Positions 18,743-27,766 of a stretch of DNA of 64,000 bases are shown piece after piece. Both the position numbers and the translations under genes were made by a program. Under the pieces are notes generated by a model that did no database searches, was not told the DNA's origin, and saw only the letters and a program-made list of their open reading frames with translations. Every line of letters starts with the position of its first letter. Positions within the stretch are counted from its first letter, which is position 1. Origin of the DNA: UBA1479 sp002706405 (GTDB lineage: Bacteria; Pseudomonadota; Alphaproteobacteria; Rhodospirillales; Casp-alpha2); NCBI GenBank assembly GCA_963972255.1, contig CAXATO010000005.1, positions 62,001 to 126,000 on the forward strand, read 5' to 3'.

Positions 18743-19785
18743 AAACCTCGGAACAGAAGATGGCCGACGAAAAAGCGGCCCTGCTGAGCAAGACCGTCGA
18801 GCATGTCGACATCACCAAGATCGACGCCCGGCCCATCATCGACAGCATGGCGAAGATGTCCTTCACCTCGCGCGATCTGGCGCGGGCAACCGGCATCTAC
18901 AACGATATGCTGGCCGACAAGGACTGCACGGTGTTCCTGACGCTGGCGGGCTCCACTTCGGCCGGCGGCTGCATGAAGGTCTATGCCGACCTGATCCGCT
19001 ACAACATGGTGGATGCCATCGTCTCGACCGGTGCCAGCATCGTCGATATGGATTTCTTCGAAGCCCTTGGGTTCCGCCACTATCAGGGGTCGCCGGATAT
19101 CGATGACAACTATCTGCGCTCGCAGTACATCGACCGCATCTACGACACCTATATCGACGAGGAAGAACTGCAGGCCTGCGACCATGCCATCGGCGAAATC
19201 GCCGACAGCCTGGAGCCGCGCGCCTATTCGTCCCGCGAGTTCATCCGCGAAATGGGCCGCTACCTGTCCGAAGGCAAGGCGCGCAAGAAGGATTCCCTGG
19301 TGCAACTGGCCTACGAGCACGATGTGCCCGTGTTCTGCCCGGCGTTCACGGACTCCAGCGCCGGTTTCGGCCTGGTCCTGCATCAGGTGCGCAATCCGAA
19401 CAATCACATGACCATCGATTCGATCGCCGATTTCCGCGAATTGACGGACATCAAGATCAAATCCGGGACCTCGGGTTTGTTGATGGTCGGCGGCGGTGTG
19501 CCCAAGAACTTCGTCCAGGACACGGTGGTCTGCGCGGAAATTCTCGGCCACGAGGTCGACATGCACAAATACGCCGTGCAGATCACCGTCGCCGACGTGC
19601 GCGACGGGGCCTGCTCCAGCTCGACCCTCAAGGAAGCCTCCTCCTGGGGCAAGGTCGACACGGCGCTGGAACAGATGGTCTATGCCGAAGCCGGCAGCGT
19701 GATCCCGCTGCTGTGCAGCGACGCCTATCATCGCGGCCATTGGAAAGACCGGCCCAAGCGCCGCCATGCCAAGCTGTTCGACTGA
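18739..19785 (+). CDS. Deoxyhypusine synthase homologue (bacterial polyamine-modifying aminobutyltransferase)
   Basis: Member of the deoxyhypusine synthase family, which transfers an aminobutyl group from a polyamine through a lysine-bound imine. The 348-residue product keeps the NAD-binding TLAGSTSAGG and DAIVSTGASIVDMD segments. It also has SSWGKVD, in which Lys305 aligns with the catalytic lysine of eukaryotic DHS (SWGKI). Bacteria lack eIF5A, so the true acceptor must be a small amine: known or proposed products of this family are homospermidine-type or guanidino-polyamines. The flanking decarboxylase and agmatinase-like gene support a small-molecule role. The start overlaps the previous stop. 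Confidence 0.85.
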   Translation: MKTSEQKMADEKAALLSKTVEHVDITKIDARPIIDSMAKMSFTSRDLARATGIYNDMLADKDCTVFLTLAGSTSAGGCMKVYADLIRYNMVDAIVSTGASIVDMDFFEALGFRHYQGSPDIDDNYLRSQYIDRIYDTYIDEEELQACDHAIGEIADSLEPRAYSSREFIREMGRYLSEGKARKKDSLVQLAYEHDVPVFCPAFTDSSAGFGLVLHQVRNPNNHMTIDSIADFRELTDIKIKSGTSGLLMVGGGVPKNFVQDTVVCAEILGHEVDMHKYAVQITVADVRDGACSSSTLKEASSWGKVDTALEQMVYAEAGSVIPLLCSDAYHRGHWKDRPKRRHAKLFD

Positions 19786-19801
19786 ACTTAAGGACGTCAC
19801 A

Positions 19802-20710
19802 GTGAAAATCCTGCCTCCTGAAGAGGGCTTCCTCGGCCTGAGCGGGGACGACGTTGCCGCGGCGCAGGGCAAGCCCGGCGTGACGATCGTCCCCTATGGC
19901 CTGGAAGCTTCCGTCAGTTACGGCGGCGGCACGGCGGCCGGGCCGCAGGCGATGATCGACGCCTCCCATCAGGTCGAACTGTTTGACGAGGAATTGTGGC
20001 GGGAGCCCTGCCGGGATTTCCAACTGAACACCCTGGCGCCGTTCGACATTCCCACGGACATTCCGGCCGCCCTCGACCAGTTGGCGGGCGTCGTCGGCGG
20101 GGTTCTCGACGACGGGCGTTTTCCGCTGACCTTCGGCGGCGAGCATTCGATCACGCCCGGGGCGATTCGCCCCTTTGTCGAACGCTATCCGGACCTGTGC
20201 CTGTTGCAGTTCGACGCCCATGCGGACCTGCGCGACGGCTACGAGGGCGAGCATTTCTCCCACGCCGCCGCCATGCGCCGCTGCCTGGACCATCCGGGCG
20301 TGTCGATCGTCTCGGTCGGTATCCGCAACATCTCGGCCGGGGAAATCCCGTTCCTGGATGCCAACCGGGACCGCATCCACATCTATTGGGGCAAGGACCG
20401 GCGGGATTGGGACGTGGACCGTATCGTTTCCCACCTTGCGGGCAAGACGGTCTACATCACCTTTGACCTCGACGGCTTCGATTCCAGCCTGATGCAGGCC
20501 ACGGGCACGCCGGAGCCGGGCGGCGTGTTCTGGGACGATGCCGTGCGCATCATCCGCGCCGCCAATCAGATTGCGGGCAAGGTCGTGGGCGCGGACATCA
20601 ACGAACTGGCCCCGATCGAAGGCCTGCATTCGTGCAACTTCCTGGCGGCCAAGCTGGCCTACAAGATCCTTGCCTATCGATTCGCGGACGGTCTGCCCAA
20701 GGCGGCCTGA
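19802..20710 (+). CDS. Agmatinase-family ureohydrolase
   Basis: Binuclear manganese ureohydrolase that removes urea from a guanidino compound. The 302-residue protein has the three metal-binding motifs: GGEHS, DAHADLRD and FDLDGFD, followed by GTPEPGG. The GTG at 19802 is chosen because AAGGA (19790-19794) sits seven bases before it; an in-frame ATG at 19766 lies inside the previous gene without a ribosome site. As third gene of the cassette it may act on agmatine to give putrescine, or on the guanidino product of the preceding enzyme. Guanidinobutyrase or another ureohydrolase activity is also possible. Confidence 0.87.
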   Translation: MKILPPEEGFLGLSGDDVAAAQGKPGVTIVPYGLEASVSYGGGTAAGPQAMIDASHQVELFDEELWREPCRDFQLNTLAPFDIPTDIPAALDQLAGVVGGVLDDGRFPLTFGGEHSITPGAIRPFVERYPDLCLLQFDAHADLRDGYEGEHFSHAAAMRRCLDHPGVSIVSVGIRNISAGEIPFLDANRDRIHIYWGKDRRDWDVDRIVSHLAGKTVYITFDLDGFDSSLMQATGTPEPGGVFWDDAVRIIRAANQIAGKVVGADINELAPIEGLHSCNFLAAKLAYKILAYRFADGLPKAA

Positions 20711-20734
20711 GACTCTTCAAAGCACACAGTATCT

Positions 20735-20821
20735 CCTCACCCAACGCCGGCTAGGGCGCGGCTTTGCCTTGCAGAGCCTCTGTATCCCTCTCCCCCTAAA
20801 AGGGGAGAGGGCAGGGTGAGG
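20735..20821. repeat. Nested palindromic intergenic element (REP-like)
   Basis: An inner 10-bp inverted repeat CCCTCTCCCC/GGGGAGAGGG (20786-20795, 20802-20811) is enclosed by an outer CCTCACCC/GGGTGAGG pair (20735-20742, 20814-20821). Such C/T-rich nested palindromes between genes are common dispersed repeats in proteobacterial chromosomes. Only one copy is visible in this window, so its repeated nature is inferred. Confidence 0.5.
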
Positions 20822-20847
20822 GGGGGAGTTCGCGCATCAGACAAAAT

Positions 20848-20874
20848 AAAAGGGGCTCCCGAGGAGCCCCTTTT
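20848..20874. terminator. Bidirectional terminator between the agmatinase and atpF genes
   Basis: A perfect 12-bp stem, AAAAGGGGCTCC (20848-20859) with GGAGCCCCTTTT (20863-20874), and a 3-base loop. The A and T tails allow it to work for both converging transcripts. Confidence 0.85.
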
Positions 20875-20900
20875 GCTTATTCGATGGTCGGCCGGATCGC

Positions 20901-21395
20901 TTAGTGCAGCTTCCCGGACAGGGCGCCGATGGCGTCGTCGATCAACTGATCGGCCTTCTTGCCCTTGATGCTGTCGGCCAGCACCTGGCGGGTGGCGGCC
21001 ATGGCGACCTCGACCGTATGGGCCTTGATCTGATCCAGGGCCGCGGCTTCGGCCTGGGCCAGACGGTCCGTGGCCTGCTTTTCGCGACGGGCCAGGGAAT
21101 CCTTCAAGCGCTGTTCGCCTTGCTTGGCCATGCGCTCGGCTTCTTCCTTGGCGGCGGTGACGATCTTGTCCGCTTCCTTCTGGGCGTCGCGCTGTTTCTT
21201 CTGGTAGTCAGCCAGCAGCTTCTGCGCTTCCTCGCGCAGCTTTTCCGCCTCTTCGATGTCGGCCTTGATCTTGTCGGCCCGCTCATCGAGGGCACCGGCG
21301 ATCAGGCGCGGCACCTTGAGGTAGACCAGCACGCCGATGAAGGCGGCGAAGGCAGTGGCGACCCAGAATGTGGGATCTTGCAGCATATGGTCCAT
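20901..21395 (-). CDS. atpF: ATP synthase F0 subunit b
   Basis: Peripheral-stalk subunit linking F0 to F1. The 164-residue product has one N-terminal membrane span (about residues 8-28, FWVATAFAAFIGVLVY). A long, highly charged Lys/Glu/Ala-rich coiled coil follows. It is the last of the F0 genes on the minus strand and follows the b' gene by 14 bases. The pairing of b and b' genes in an F0 operon without F1 genes is typical of alphaproteobacteria. Confidence 0.92.
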   Translation of the reverse strand: MDHMLQDPTFWVATAFAAFIGVLVYLKVPRLIAGALDERADKIKADIEEAEKLREEAQKLLADYQKKQRDAQKEADKIVTAAKEEAERMAKQGEQRLKDSLARREKQATDRLAQAEAAALDQIKAHTVEVAMAATRQVLADSIKGKKADQLIDDAIGALSGKLH

Positions 21396-21409
21396 GATCC
21401 GCTTCCTTC

Positions 21410-21904
21410 CTAGGCTTGACGCGCTTTGGCGGCGCCGGCCACGGCCTTTTCAAGGGCCTTTGCATCCGGTGCTTCGCCGGTCAGCCGCTCACACGCGGCG
21501 GCCGCGACGTCGGAGGCCATGGCGTCAAGGCTCGCCAGGGCGCCCTGGAGCGCCTTGTCGATGGTTGCTTCGCCTTCCTTGATGCGGGCCTGCAGGGTCT
21601 GGGAAAGCTTGCTTTCCTCCGCGTCCTGCTTGGCCTTGAGGTCCGCCTGCACCTTGACGATTTCCTCGTGCGCCGTGGCACGGGCGTCGGCCAAGGCCTT
21701 TTCATAGGCCTCGATGGCGGCTTCGGCCTCGGCCTTCAGTTCCGCCGCGCGCTCCAGGTTCTGCTCGATCTTCTTCTGCCGCGCCTCGAGGGCGCCACCG
21801 ATCCGGGGCACGCAGACCTTCCACATGACCAGGAACATGGCGGTGAAGGAGATCACCAGCCAGATGATCTGGGGCACGTAGGTTGTGAAGTCCAATTGAG
21901 GCAT
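21410..21904 (-). CDS. atpF2: ATP synthase F0 subunit b'
   Basis: Second peripheral-stalk subunit, pairing with b as a heterodimer. The 164-residue product has a membrane span at about residues 11-29 and a long charged coiled coil rich in Ala, Glu and Lys. The N-terminal PQLDFTTYVPQIIWL is characteristic of the b' form in photosynthetic and alphaproteobacterial ATP synthases. It lies between atpE and atpF in the same direction. Confidence 0.92.
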   Translation of the reverse strand: MPQLDFTTYVPQIIWLVISFTAMFLVMWKVCVPRIGGALEARQKKIEQNLERAAELKAEAEAAIEAYEKALADARATAHEEIVKVQADLKAKQDAEESKLSQTLQARIKEGEATIDKALQGALASLDAMASDVAAAACERLTGEAPDAKALEKAVAGAAKARQA

Positions 21905-22013
21905 GGAAAGACCTCTTTATCCGAAAGCCGTTGATCCCAAGGTCAGCCGTCCGCAGACGGAAACGCCATGGCCGGGACGGAATCCGCCCCGGACCTGCGC
22001 AAAGACCCGTGGA

Positions 22014-22238
22014 TTAACCGAACAGAATGACCAGGGCGATAACCAGCGCGAACAGGGCGATGGCTTCCACCAGGGCGAAGCCCAGCATGGTCATGGGGAA
22101 CACAGCGCCCTGAGCGGAGGGGTTGCGGCCCACGGCCTGAATGAAGGAGGCAAAGATGGTCCCGATACCGATACCGGAGCCAATCACACCGATAACGGCC
22201 AGGCCGGCACCGAGCAGCTTCGCAGCTTGAACTTCCAT
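22014..22238 (-). CDS. atpE: ATP synthase F0 subunit c
   Basis: Proteolipid of the rotary ring. The 74-residue protein forms two membrane helices joined by a polar loop containing RNPSAQ. The ion-carrying carboxylate is Glu58 in the second helix (GFALVEAIALF), and the first helix has the glycine-rich GSGIGIGT packing motif. A glutamate without an adjacent sodium-site pattern suggests proton coupling, as in other alphaproteobacteria. Confidence 0.96.
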   Translation of the reverse strand: MEVQAAKLLGAGLAVIGVIGSGIGIGTIFASFIQAVGRNPSAQGAVFPMTMLGFALVEAIALFALVIALVILFG

Positions 22239-22328
22239 GGGGTTGATCCTTTCTTGATGCTAGATCTTGAGTGATTGAGTTGACTGATGAATGGGCTTGT
22301 TCTGTTGCCTGGGTTGAAGCGCGGCGCC

Positions 22329-23060
22329 TTAGTGGAGGTGCAACGCGTCGTTCAGATACAGGCAGGTCAGAATGGTGAACACGAAGGCCTGCAGGAAGGC
22401 GATGACGATTTCCAGGCCCGTCAGCGCGACGACGAACAGCCAGGGCGCCACACCGAACACGCCGAGCGAGATGATGAACCCGGCGAACACCTTCAGCAGC
22501 GTATGGCCGGCCAGCATGTTGGCGAACAGACGGACGCTGAGGGAAATCGGACGCGACAGGTAGGAAATGATCTCGATCGGGATCAGCAGCGGCGCCATGA
22601 GCATCGGCACGCCCGGCGGCATGAAGAACGAGAAGAAGTGCATCTTGTGCTTGGCCAGCGCGATCAGGGTCACACCAACGAAGATCACCGCCGCCATGGT
22701 GAAGGTCACCACGATGTGCGACGTGAAGGTGAAGCTGTAGGGGACCATGCCCAGCAGATTGCCGAACAGCACGAACATGAAGATCGTGAAGATGAACGGG
22801 AAGTAGTTGCGGCCCTCGGATCCGACCGTGTCCTTCACCAGATTGGCGATGAACACATAGGAGAGTTCCGCCATCGACTGCCAGCGGCCGGGAACCAGGG
22901 CGTTGCGACGCATGCCCAGGATCAGGAAGGCGCTGACCACGACAACTGTCGCGATCATCATCAGCGACGAATTGGTGAAAGAGGCATCGAGGCCGCCAAA
23001 CTTCAGCGGCACAAGTGTTTTAATCTCGAACTGAGCGAGCGGGCTATGATTATCGGCCAA
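22329..23060 (-). CDS. atpB: ATP synthase F0 subunit a
   Basis: Stator subunit that forms the two proton half-channels beside the c-ring. The 243-residue product has five to six membrane spans. The conserved PLLIPIEIISYLSRPISLSVRLFANM region carries the essential arginine (in SVRLFAN) and a C-terminal acidic/hydrophobic helix follows. It lies between atpI and atpE on the minus strand, the standard F0 order. Confidence 0.95.
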   Translation of the reverse strand: MADNHSPLAQFEIKTLVPLKFGGLDASFTNSSLMMIATVVVVSAFLILGMRRNALVPGRWQSMAELSYVFIANLVKDTVGSEGRNYFPFIFTIFMFVLFGNLLGMVPYSFTFTSHIVVTFTMAAVIFVGVTLIALAKHKMHFFSFFMPPGVPMLMAPLLIPIEIISYLSRPISLSVRLFANMLAGHTLLKVFAGFIISLGVFGVAPWLFVVALTGLEIVIAFLQAFVFTILTCLYLNDALHLH

Positions 23061-23107
23061 GGCTCGGTTTCCCGTCTGTCTATAGCGCGTTTATGCGGGT
23101 GCGTTTT

Positions 23108-23464
23108 TTATCGGCGATCTGTGTCGTCGGTCGGATTTTCATCCGGTTGGTAACCCGCGGCATAACCGTAACCTCGAGCCATCCGGTAGACGTTCAGAAT
23201 GCCGGCGCATCCCCCTAGGATTATGAACACCAACATGAGCCAAGGCTTGGTATCGAGCCACTTATCAAGCAGCCAACCGATACCCAGCCCAACGGCGACG
23301 GCGGAAACTAACTCAATGCCGACACGAAATGCAAGGCTAAGAGCGCTATTTGGCGGCTCCTTGTCGCGATTTTTCTGCGCTTGCGAAAACCCGCCTTTGT
23401 CCCGGGCGCCGTCGATGCGCTTCTGCAGGCCGTCCAGGTCCGTCGTGGGCCGTTCGTCGGTCAT
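23108..23464 (-). CDS. atpI: ATP synthase-associated protein AtpI
   Basis: Small membrane protein encoded at the head of F0 operons, with a proposed role in c-ring assembly or Mg2+ handling. The 118-residue product has a polar N-terminal 40 residues followed by two hydrophobic spans (about 48-66 and 73-92) with GIGWLLDKW between them. This matches the AtpI/Gene1 family of alphaproteobacteria. It is the first gene of the atpIBE-b'-b group; smc ends 70 bases upstream in the same direction. Confidence 0.85.
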   Translation of the reverse strand: MTDERPTTDLDGLQKRIDGARDKGGFSQAQKNRDKEPPNSALSLAFRVGIELVSAVAVGLGIGWLLDKWLDTKPWLMLVFIILGGCAGILNVYRMARGYGYAAGYQPDENPTDDTDRR

Positions 23465-23533
23465 GAAAAATATCCGGTCATGAAGGGGTTATAGGGCTCC
23501 GGCGCAGAGACTACCACCCGCGGGGGGCCTTTG

Positions 23534-26500
23534 TCAGGCGCTCTCGCGGAAGCTTTCGGCCTGTTGCAGGTCGACGGAGACCAGTTGCGACACGCCGCGC
23601 TCCTGCATGGTCACGCCGAACAGGCGGTGCATGCGGGCCATAGTCATGCGGTGGTGGGTGATCACGATGAAGCGAGTCTGCCCCGTGGCCGCCATTTCGT
23701 CGAGCATGGAGCAGAATCGGTCGACGTTGGCGTCATCGAGCGGCGCGTCCACCTCGTCGAGCACGCAGATGGGGGCGGGATTGGTCTGGAACACCCCGAA
23801 CAGAAGGGCCAGGGCCGTCAGCGCCTGTTCCCCGCCCGAAAGCAGCGACAGCACCTGCAGGCGCTTGCCCGGCGGGCTGGCGAAGATTTCCAGGCCCGCT
23901 TGCAGGGGATCGTCCGATTCCACCAGTTCCAGATGGGCCTTGCCGCCACCGAACAGACGCTGGAACAGAACCTGGAAGTGGCCGTTGACCTCTTCAAAGG
24001 AGGCCAACAGGCGGGCCCGGCCTTCGCGGTTCAACTCGTTGATGCCTTGGCGCAGCTTGTCGATGGCCTGCAACAGGTCGCTCTTTTCCGTTTCCAGGCC
24101 GGTGATCTGTTCCGACAGCTCGGTCATTTCCTGTTCGGCGCGCAGGTTGACCGGACCCATGGTGTCCCGTTCGCGGAGCAGGCGATCGACCCGGCTTTCC
24201 GCGTTCTCTAACTCCGGCAGGTCCTTGCCTTCTTCTAGCTCCGCCAATTCGGCCAATTTGTCGGGGCCGACGTGCAGGCGGTCGTTGATGCGCTCGATCA
24301 GGGCGCGGCAGCTCTGCTCTGCCTGTTCGACGGCACCTTCGGCGCGGACCCGGGTTTCGCGGGCGAATGACAGGTCGTGTTCGGCCTGGCGCATGTCGCG
24401 GTCGGCATCGGCCAGGGCCGTTTCCGCCTGGGCCAACTGGTCGGCGGCGGCGTTGCGGCGTTCCTCGGCGGCCTGAATGGCGGTCAGCAATTCCTCGCGC
24501 TTGGCGGCGATCTCCGCCGGCTTTTGCTTGAGCGCCTCCAGTTCCGCCTGCAAGGCGGTGGCCCGTTCCGCCAGTTCGCCCAGCTGACTTTCCGAGCGCG
24601 AGCGGCGGGTCACCCACATCTGGGATTCGGAAGACACGGCCAAAAGACGCTGCTTGCGGCCCTCGGACGCCTGGAACAGTTGGTCGTGGCGCGACCGGCA
24701 TTCCATCTGATGGGTGCGCTTTTCGGCCAAAACCGTGCGTTTCTCGGCCAACGCCGTGCGCGCGGCCTCCAGGTCGGGCAGTTCGCTGCGCTCGGTCTCC
24801 AGTGTCGCCTTCTGGGTATTGGATTCTTCCTGGTCGGCGGCGATGGAGGCCTGGGTTTCGGCCAGGGCGGCCAGCTTGTTCTGTACGGCGGCGGCTCGGT
24901 CCTTGACCTCGGCCAGGCGGTCGCGGGCCGCGTTGAAGGCGCGGTCGGCTTCGTTCAGAGCCTGGCGGGCGTCGCGTTCCTGGGCACGCAGGGCCTCGGC
25001 CTTGGCCTTGGCGGCCTCGGCGGTGGCGCGCAGTCCTTCCAGGATGTCCCGTTCGGTCGCGGCCTGGGCGGCTGCTTCGTTCAGGCGGTTGCGCTGGGCC
25101 AGGCGCTGGGCGGCGGCGGTTTCGGCGCCTTCGGCGACGCGGAAGCCGTCCCAGCGCCACAGACCGCCGGCGCGGCTGACGAGGCGTTGGCCGGGAACCA
25201 GGCCGGCCTGCAGGCGGGCGCCTTCGGCGGCGTCCTCGACGATGCCGATCTGCGACAGGCGCCGGTCGAGGGCCGCCGGGCCCTTCACCACGTCGGCCAG
25301 GGCACGGACGCCGGCGGGCAGGGCGGGGGCCGCCGCCATGGGGCCCAGGGCCCGCCAGCCGATCACCACGCCGTCGCCGTCATCGCCCGTGGCTGGCGCC
25401 GAAAGGTCTTCGCCCAAGGCGGCGCCGAGTGCGTCTTCGAACCCCTTTTCGACGCTGATCTGGTCAAGCATCGGCGGCAGGTCCGTTTCCGGCCCCGTCG
25501 CCAGCACCCGTTCCAGGGTGCGGATTTCCGTTTCCAGGGCCGTCAGTTCGGTCGCCTTTTCGCGGGCGGCCTGGGCGGCCTGTTCCGAGGCCTGATCGGC
25601 TTCGGCACGGGCGGCCTCGGTGGTGGTCAGGGTTTCGCGGGCCGTTTCGGCGGTCGATCGCGCCGTCTCGACGGCGGCATCGGCCTGGGCCAGGTCGACC
25701 AGATCGGCCGAGCGGGATTCCAGGTCGGCCTTCTGCGCCTCGGCGTCGGCGGCGCGCTGGGCCAGGCGGCTGAGACGGGTTTCCAGTTCCGCCAGGCGCT
25801 GGTTCAGGGCGTTGCGCCGGGCTTCGGCGGCCGCCAGGTCATTGGTGTCGCGGTCGACCTCGCGGTCCATGTCGGCGACGGCTTCGTCGGCGGCGGCGCG
25901 GGCTTCGGCGGCGGCGGTCAGGTCGTCCGCTTCCTGCGTCTGGGCGGTTTCGATCTCCTGCTTCTCCGCGGCAAGGCGCTGAATGGCCTCGGCCGCATCG
26001 GTCATCAGGCCCTGTTCACGTTCGCGGTCGCGGGCGGTTTGTTCCAGACGGCCCTGCATTTCGGCCATGGTCTGGGTGATGCGGGCCTCTTCTTCGTCCA
26101 GGCCTTCGCGGGCCAGGGTCAGGCGTTGCAATTCCGCCGCCACCTGGGCCTCGCCCTGACGCAGTTCGGGAAGGCCTTCGGCCGCCGCGGTCTGGCGGGT
26201 CGTGGCATGGGCCGCGCGCTGGGTCAGTTCGGCGACCGCGTGTTCGGCTTCCTTCAATTGGGCGCGGGCGGTGTCGCGGGCGGTTTCCGCGTTGCCCCAC
26301 AGGATATGGAACAGGGTCGCTTCGGCCTTGCGGATATGATCCGACAGATTGCGGTATCGGGTCGCCTGGCGCGCCTGTTTCTTCAGGTTGTTCATCTGGG
26401 CGTCCAGGGTGACCAGGATGTCGTCCAGGCGTTCCAAGTTGGCTTCGGCCCCCTTGAGCCGCAATTCCGCCTCGTGACGGCGGGAATGCAGGCCGGTGAT

Positions 26501-27010
26501 GCCGGCGGCTTCTTCTAGTAGAAGGCGCCGCTGCGCCGGTTTGGCATTGATGACGGTGCCGATACGGCCCTGGCTGACCAGCGCCGTCGACCGGGCCCCC
26601 GTCGCCTGATCGGCGAACAGAAGCTGCACATCGCGGGCGCGGACTTCCTTGCCGTTGATGCGGTAGTTCGATCCCTTTTCGCGTTCGATGCGGCGGGTGA
26701 CTTCCAACTCATCCGTATCGTTGAACTGGGCCGGGGCCTTGCGTTCGCTGTTGTCGAGGGTCAGCGTCACTTCGGCGATGTTGCGCGACGGCCGGTCTTG
26801 CGTTCCGGAGAAGATGACGTCTTCCATCTCCGTGCCGCGCATCTGCTTGGCCGAGGTCTCGCCCATGACCCATTTCAAGGATTCGACCACGTTCGATTTG
26901 CCGCAGCCGTTCGGACCGACCACGCCCGTCAGGCCCGGTTCGATGTACAGCTCCGTGGGGTCAACGAAGGATTTGAACCCCAGAACGCGGATTTTCTTGA
27001 AGTTGAGCAA
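23534..27010 (-). CDS. smc: Chromosome segregation protein SMC
   Basis: Condensin ATPase that compacts and separates the chromosome. The 1158-residue protein has Walker A GPNGCGKSN near residues 32-40 and then a coiled coil. A hinge domain lies at roughly residues 500-640 (GDDGDGVVIGW within it), followed by a second coiled coil. A C-terminal head carries LSGGEQALTALALLF and Walker B CVLDEVDAPLDDANV. The coiled coils are very rich in Ala, Glu and Arg, which also produces long antisense open frames here. It is followed by atpI and preceded by the thioredoxin-like gene. Confidence 0.97.
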   Translation of the reverse strand: MLNFKKIRVLGFKSFVDPTELYIEPGLTGVVGPNGCGKSNVVESLKWVMGETSAKQMRGTEMEDVIFSGTQDRPSRNIAEVTLTLDNSERKAPAQFNDTDELEVTRRIEREKGSNYRINGKEVRARDVQLLFADQATGARSTALVSQGRIGTVINAKPAQRRLLLEEAAGITGLHSRRHEAELRLKGAEANLERLDDILVTLDAQMNNLKKQARQATRYRNLSDHIRKAEATLFHILWGNAETARDTARAQLKEAEHAVAELTQRAAHATTRQTAAAEGLPELRQGEAQVAAELQRLTLAREGLDEEEARITQTMAEMQGRLEQTARDREREQGLMTDAAEAIQRLAAEKQEIETAQTQEADDLTAAAEARAAADEAVADMDREVDRDTNDLAAAEARRNALNQRLAELETRLSRLAQRAADAEAQKADLESRSADLVDLAQADAAVETARSTAETARETLTTTEAARAEADQASEQAAQAAREKATELTALETEIRTLERVLATGPETDLPPMLDQISVEKGFEDALGAALGEDLSAPATGDDGDGVVIGWRALGPMAAAPALPAGVRALADVVKGPAALDRRLSQIGIVEDAAEGARLQAGLVPGQRLVSRAGGLWRWDGFRVAEGAETAAAQRLAQRNRLNEAAAQAATERDILEGLRATAEAAKAKAEALRAQERDARQALNEADRAFNAARDRLAEVKDRAAAVQNKLAALAETQASIAADQEESNTQKATLETERSELPDLEAARTALAEKRTVLAEKRTHQMECRSRHDQLFQASEGRKQRLLAVSSESQMWVTRRSRSESQLGELAERATALQAELEALKQKPAEIAAKREELLTAIQAAEERRNAAADQLAQAETALADADRDMRQAEHDLSFARETRVRAEGAVEQAEQSCRALIERINDRLHVGPDKLAELAELEEGKDLPELENAESRVDRLLRERDTMGPVNLRAEQEMTELSEQITGLETEKSDLLQAIDKLRQGINELNREGRARLLASFEEVNGHFQVLFQRLFGGGKAHLELVESDDPLQAGLEIFASPPGKRLQVLSLLSGGEQALTALALLFGVFQTNPAPICVLDEVDAPLDDANVDRFCSMLDEMAATGQTRFIVITHHRMTMARMHRLFGVTMQERGVSQLVSVDLQQAESFRESA

Positions 27011-27046
27011 GTTGCCTCGCCGATCCTGATTGCCTGTTTGCGCCGA

Positions 27047-27664
27047 TTATTTCTTCAGGGCGCGTTCGATGATGTCCTCGAACACCTTGAAGTTTTGCGC
27101 GCCCGAGACCTTTTCGCCGGCGACGACGAAGAACGGCGTGGCATCGACGCCGTGATCTCTGTTGCCGGCCTCGGCGGTCTTCTGGATGCCCTGCAACAGC
27201 TCTTCGTTGCGCAGGCAGGAATCGACTTGGGCCGGTGACATCCCGCCTTTCCTGGCCGACGCCTGAATGGCCGCGAGGCCGTCGGGGGCCTGGCTCCAGG
27301 TGGCCTGATCGCGGAACAGGATGCTGACCATGGCGAAATAGCGCACGGGCCCGGCACAGCTGGCGACCATATGGGCGGCCAGGGCGCGCTGGCCGAGGGG
27401 GAAGTCGCGGAAGATCAGCTTCACCTTGCCCGTATCGATGTATTTTTCCTTGATCTGGGGCAGGGTCTTTTCATGAAACTCGCGGCAATGGGGGCAGCTC
27501 AGTGACGCATACTCGATCATCGTCACCGGCGCATCGGCCTTGCCGAGCACCTTTTCCGCCAACATGTCCGAAACGCCTTGCGCCTGTGCGGCCCCCGAAA
27601 AGGGGCCGGAAACGGCCAAAATCACCGTCAATGCGAACGCAAGACCTTGTGCTAACTGCAGCAA
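27047..27664 (-). CDS. DsbA-family thiol-disulfide oxidoreductase, periplasmic
   Basis: Secreted thioredoxin-fold protein (DsbA/DSBA-like, thioredoxin_4 type) that probably oxidises or isomerises disulfides. With the start chosen here (205 residues) a signal peptide ends after AQA near residue 28. The catalytic CPHC is at residues 57-60 and the cis-proline lies in ATPFFVV. A longer GTG-initiated frame begins at 27682, but a perfect AGGAGG (27670-27675) lies five bases before TTG 27664, so TTG is preferred. The gene sits between smc and the DUF721 gene, a conserved alphaproteobacterial order of unknown logic. Confidence 0.87.
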   Translation of the reverse strand: MLQLAQGLAFALTVILAVSGPFSGAAQAQGVSDMLAEKVLGKADAPVTMIEYASLSCPHCREFHEKTLPQIKEKYIDTGKVKLIFRDFPLGQRALAAHMVASCAGPVRYFAMVSILFRDQATWSQAPDGLAAIQASARKGGMSPAQVDSCLRNEELLQGIQKTAEAGNRDHGVDATPFFVVAGEKVSGAQNFKVFEDIIERALKK

Positions 27665-27766
27665 ATTAACCTCCTGAAACACAAGATGTTGTTGACTATA
27701 GAATCGGCCCCGAGACGGAGTCGACTCCTTTTGCTAAATCGTTGAAAAGCGCCACCAATCCGCAAA

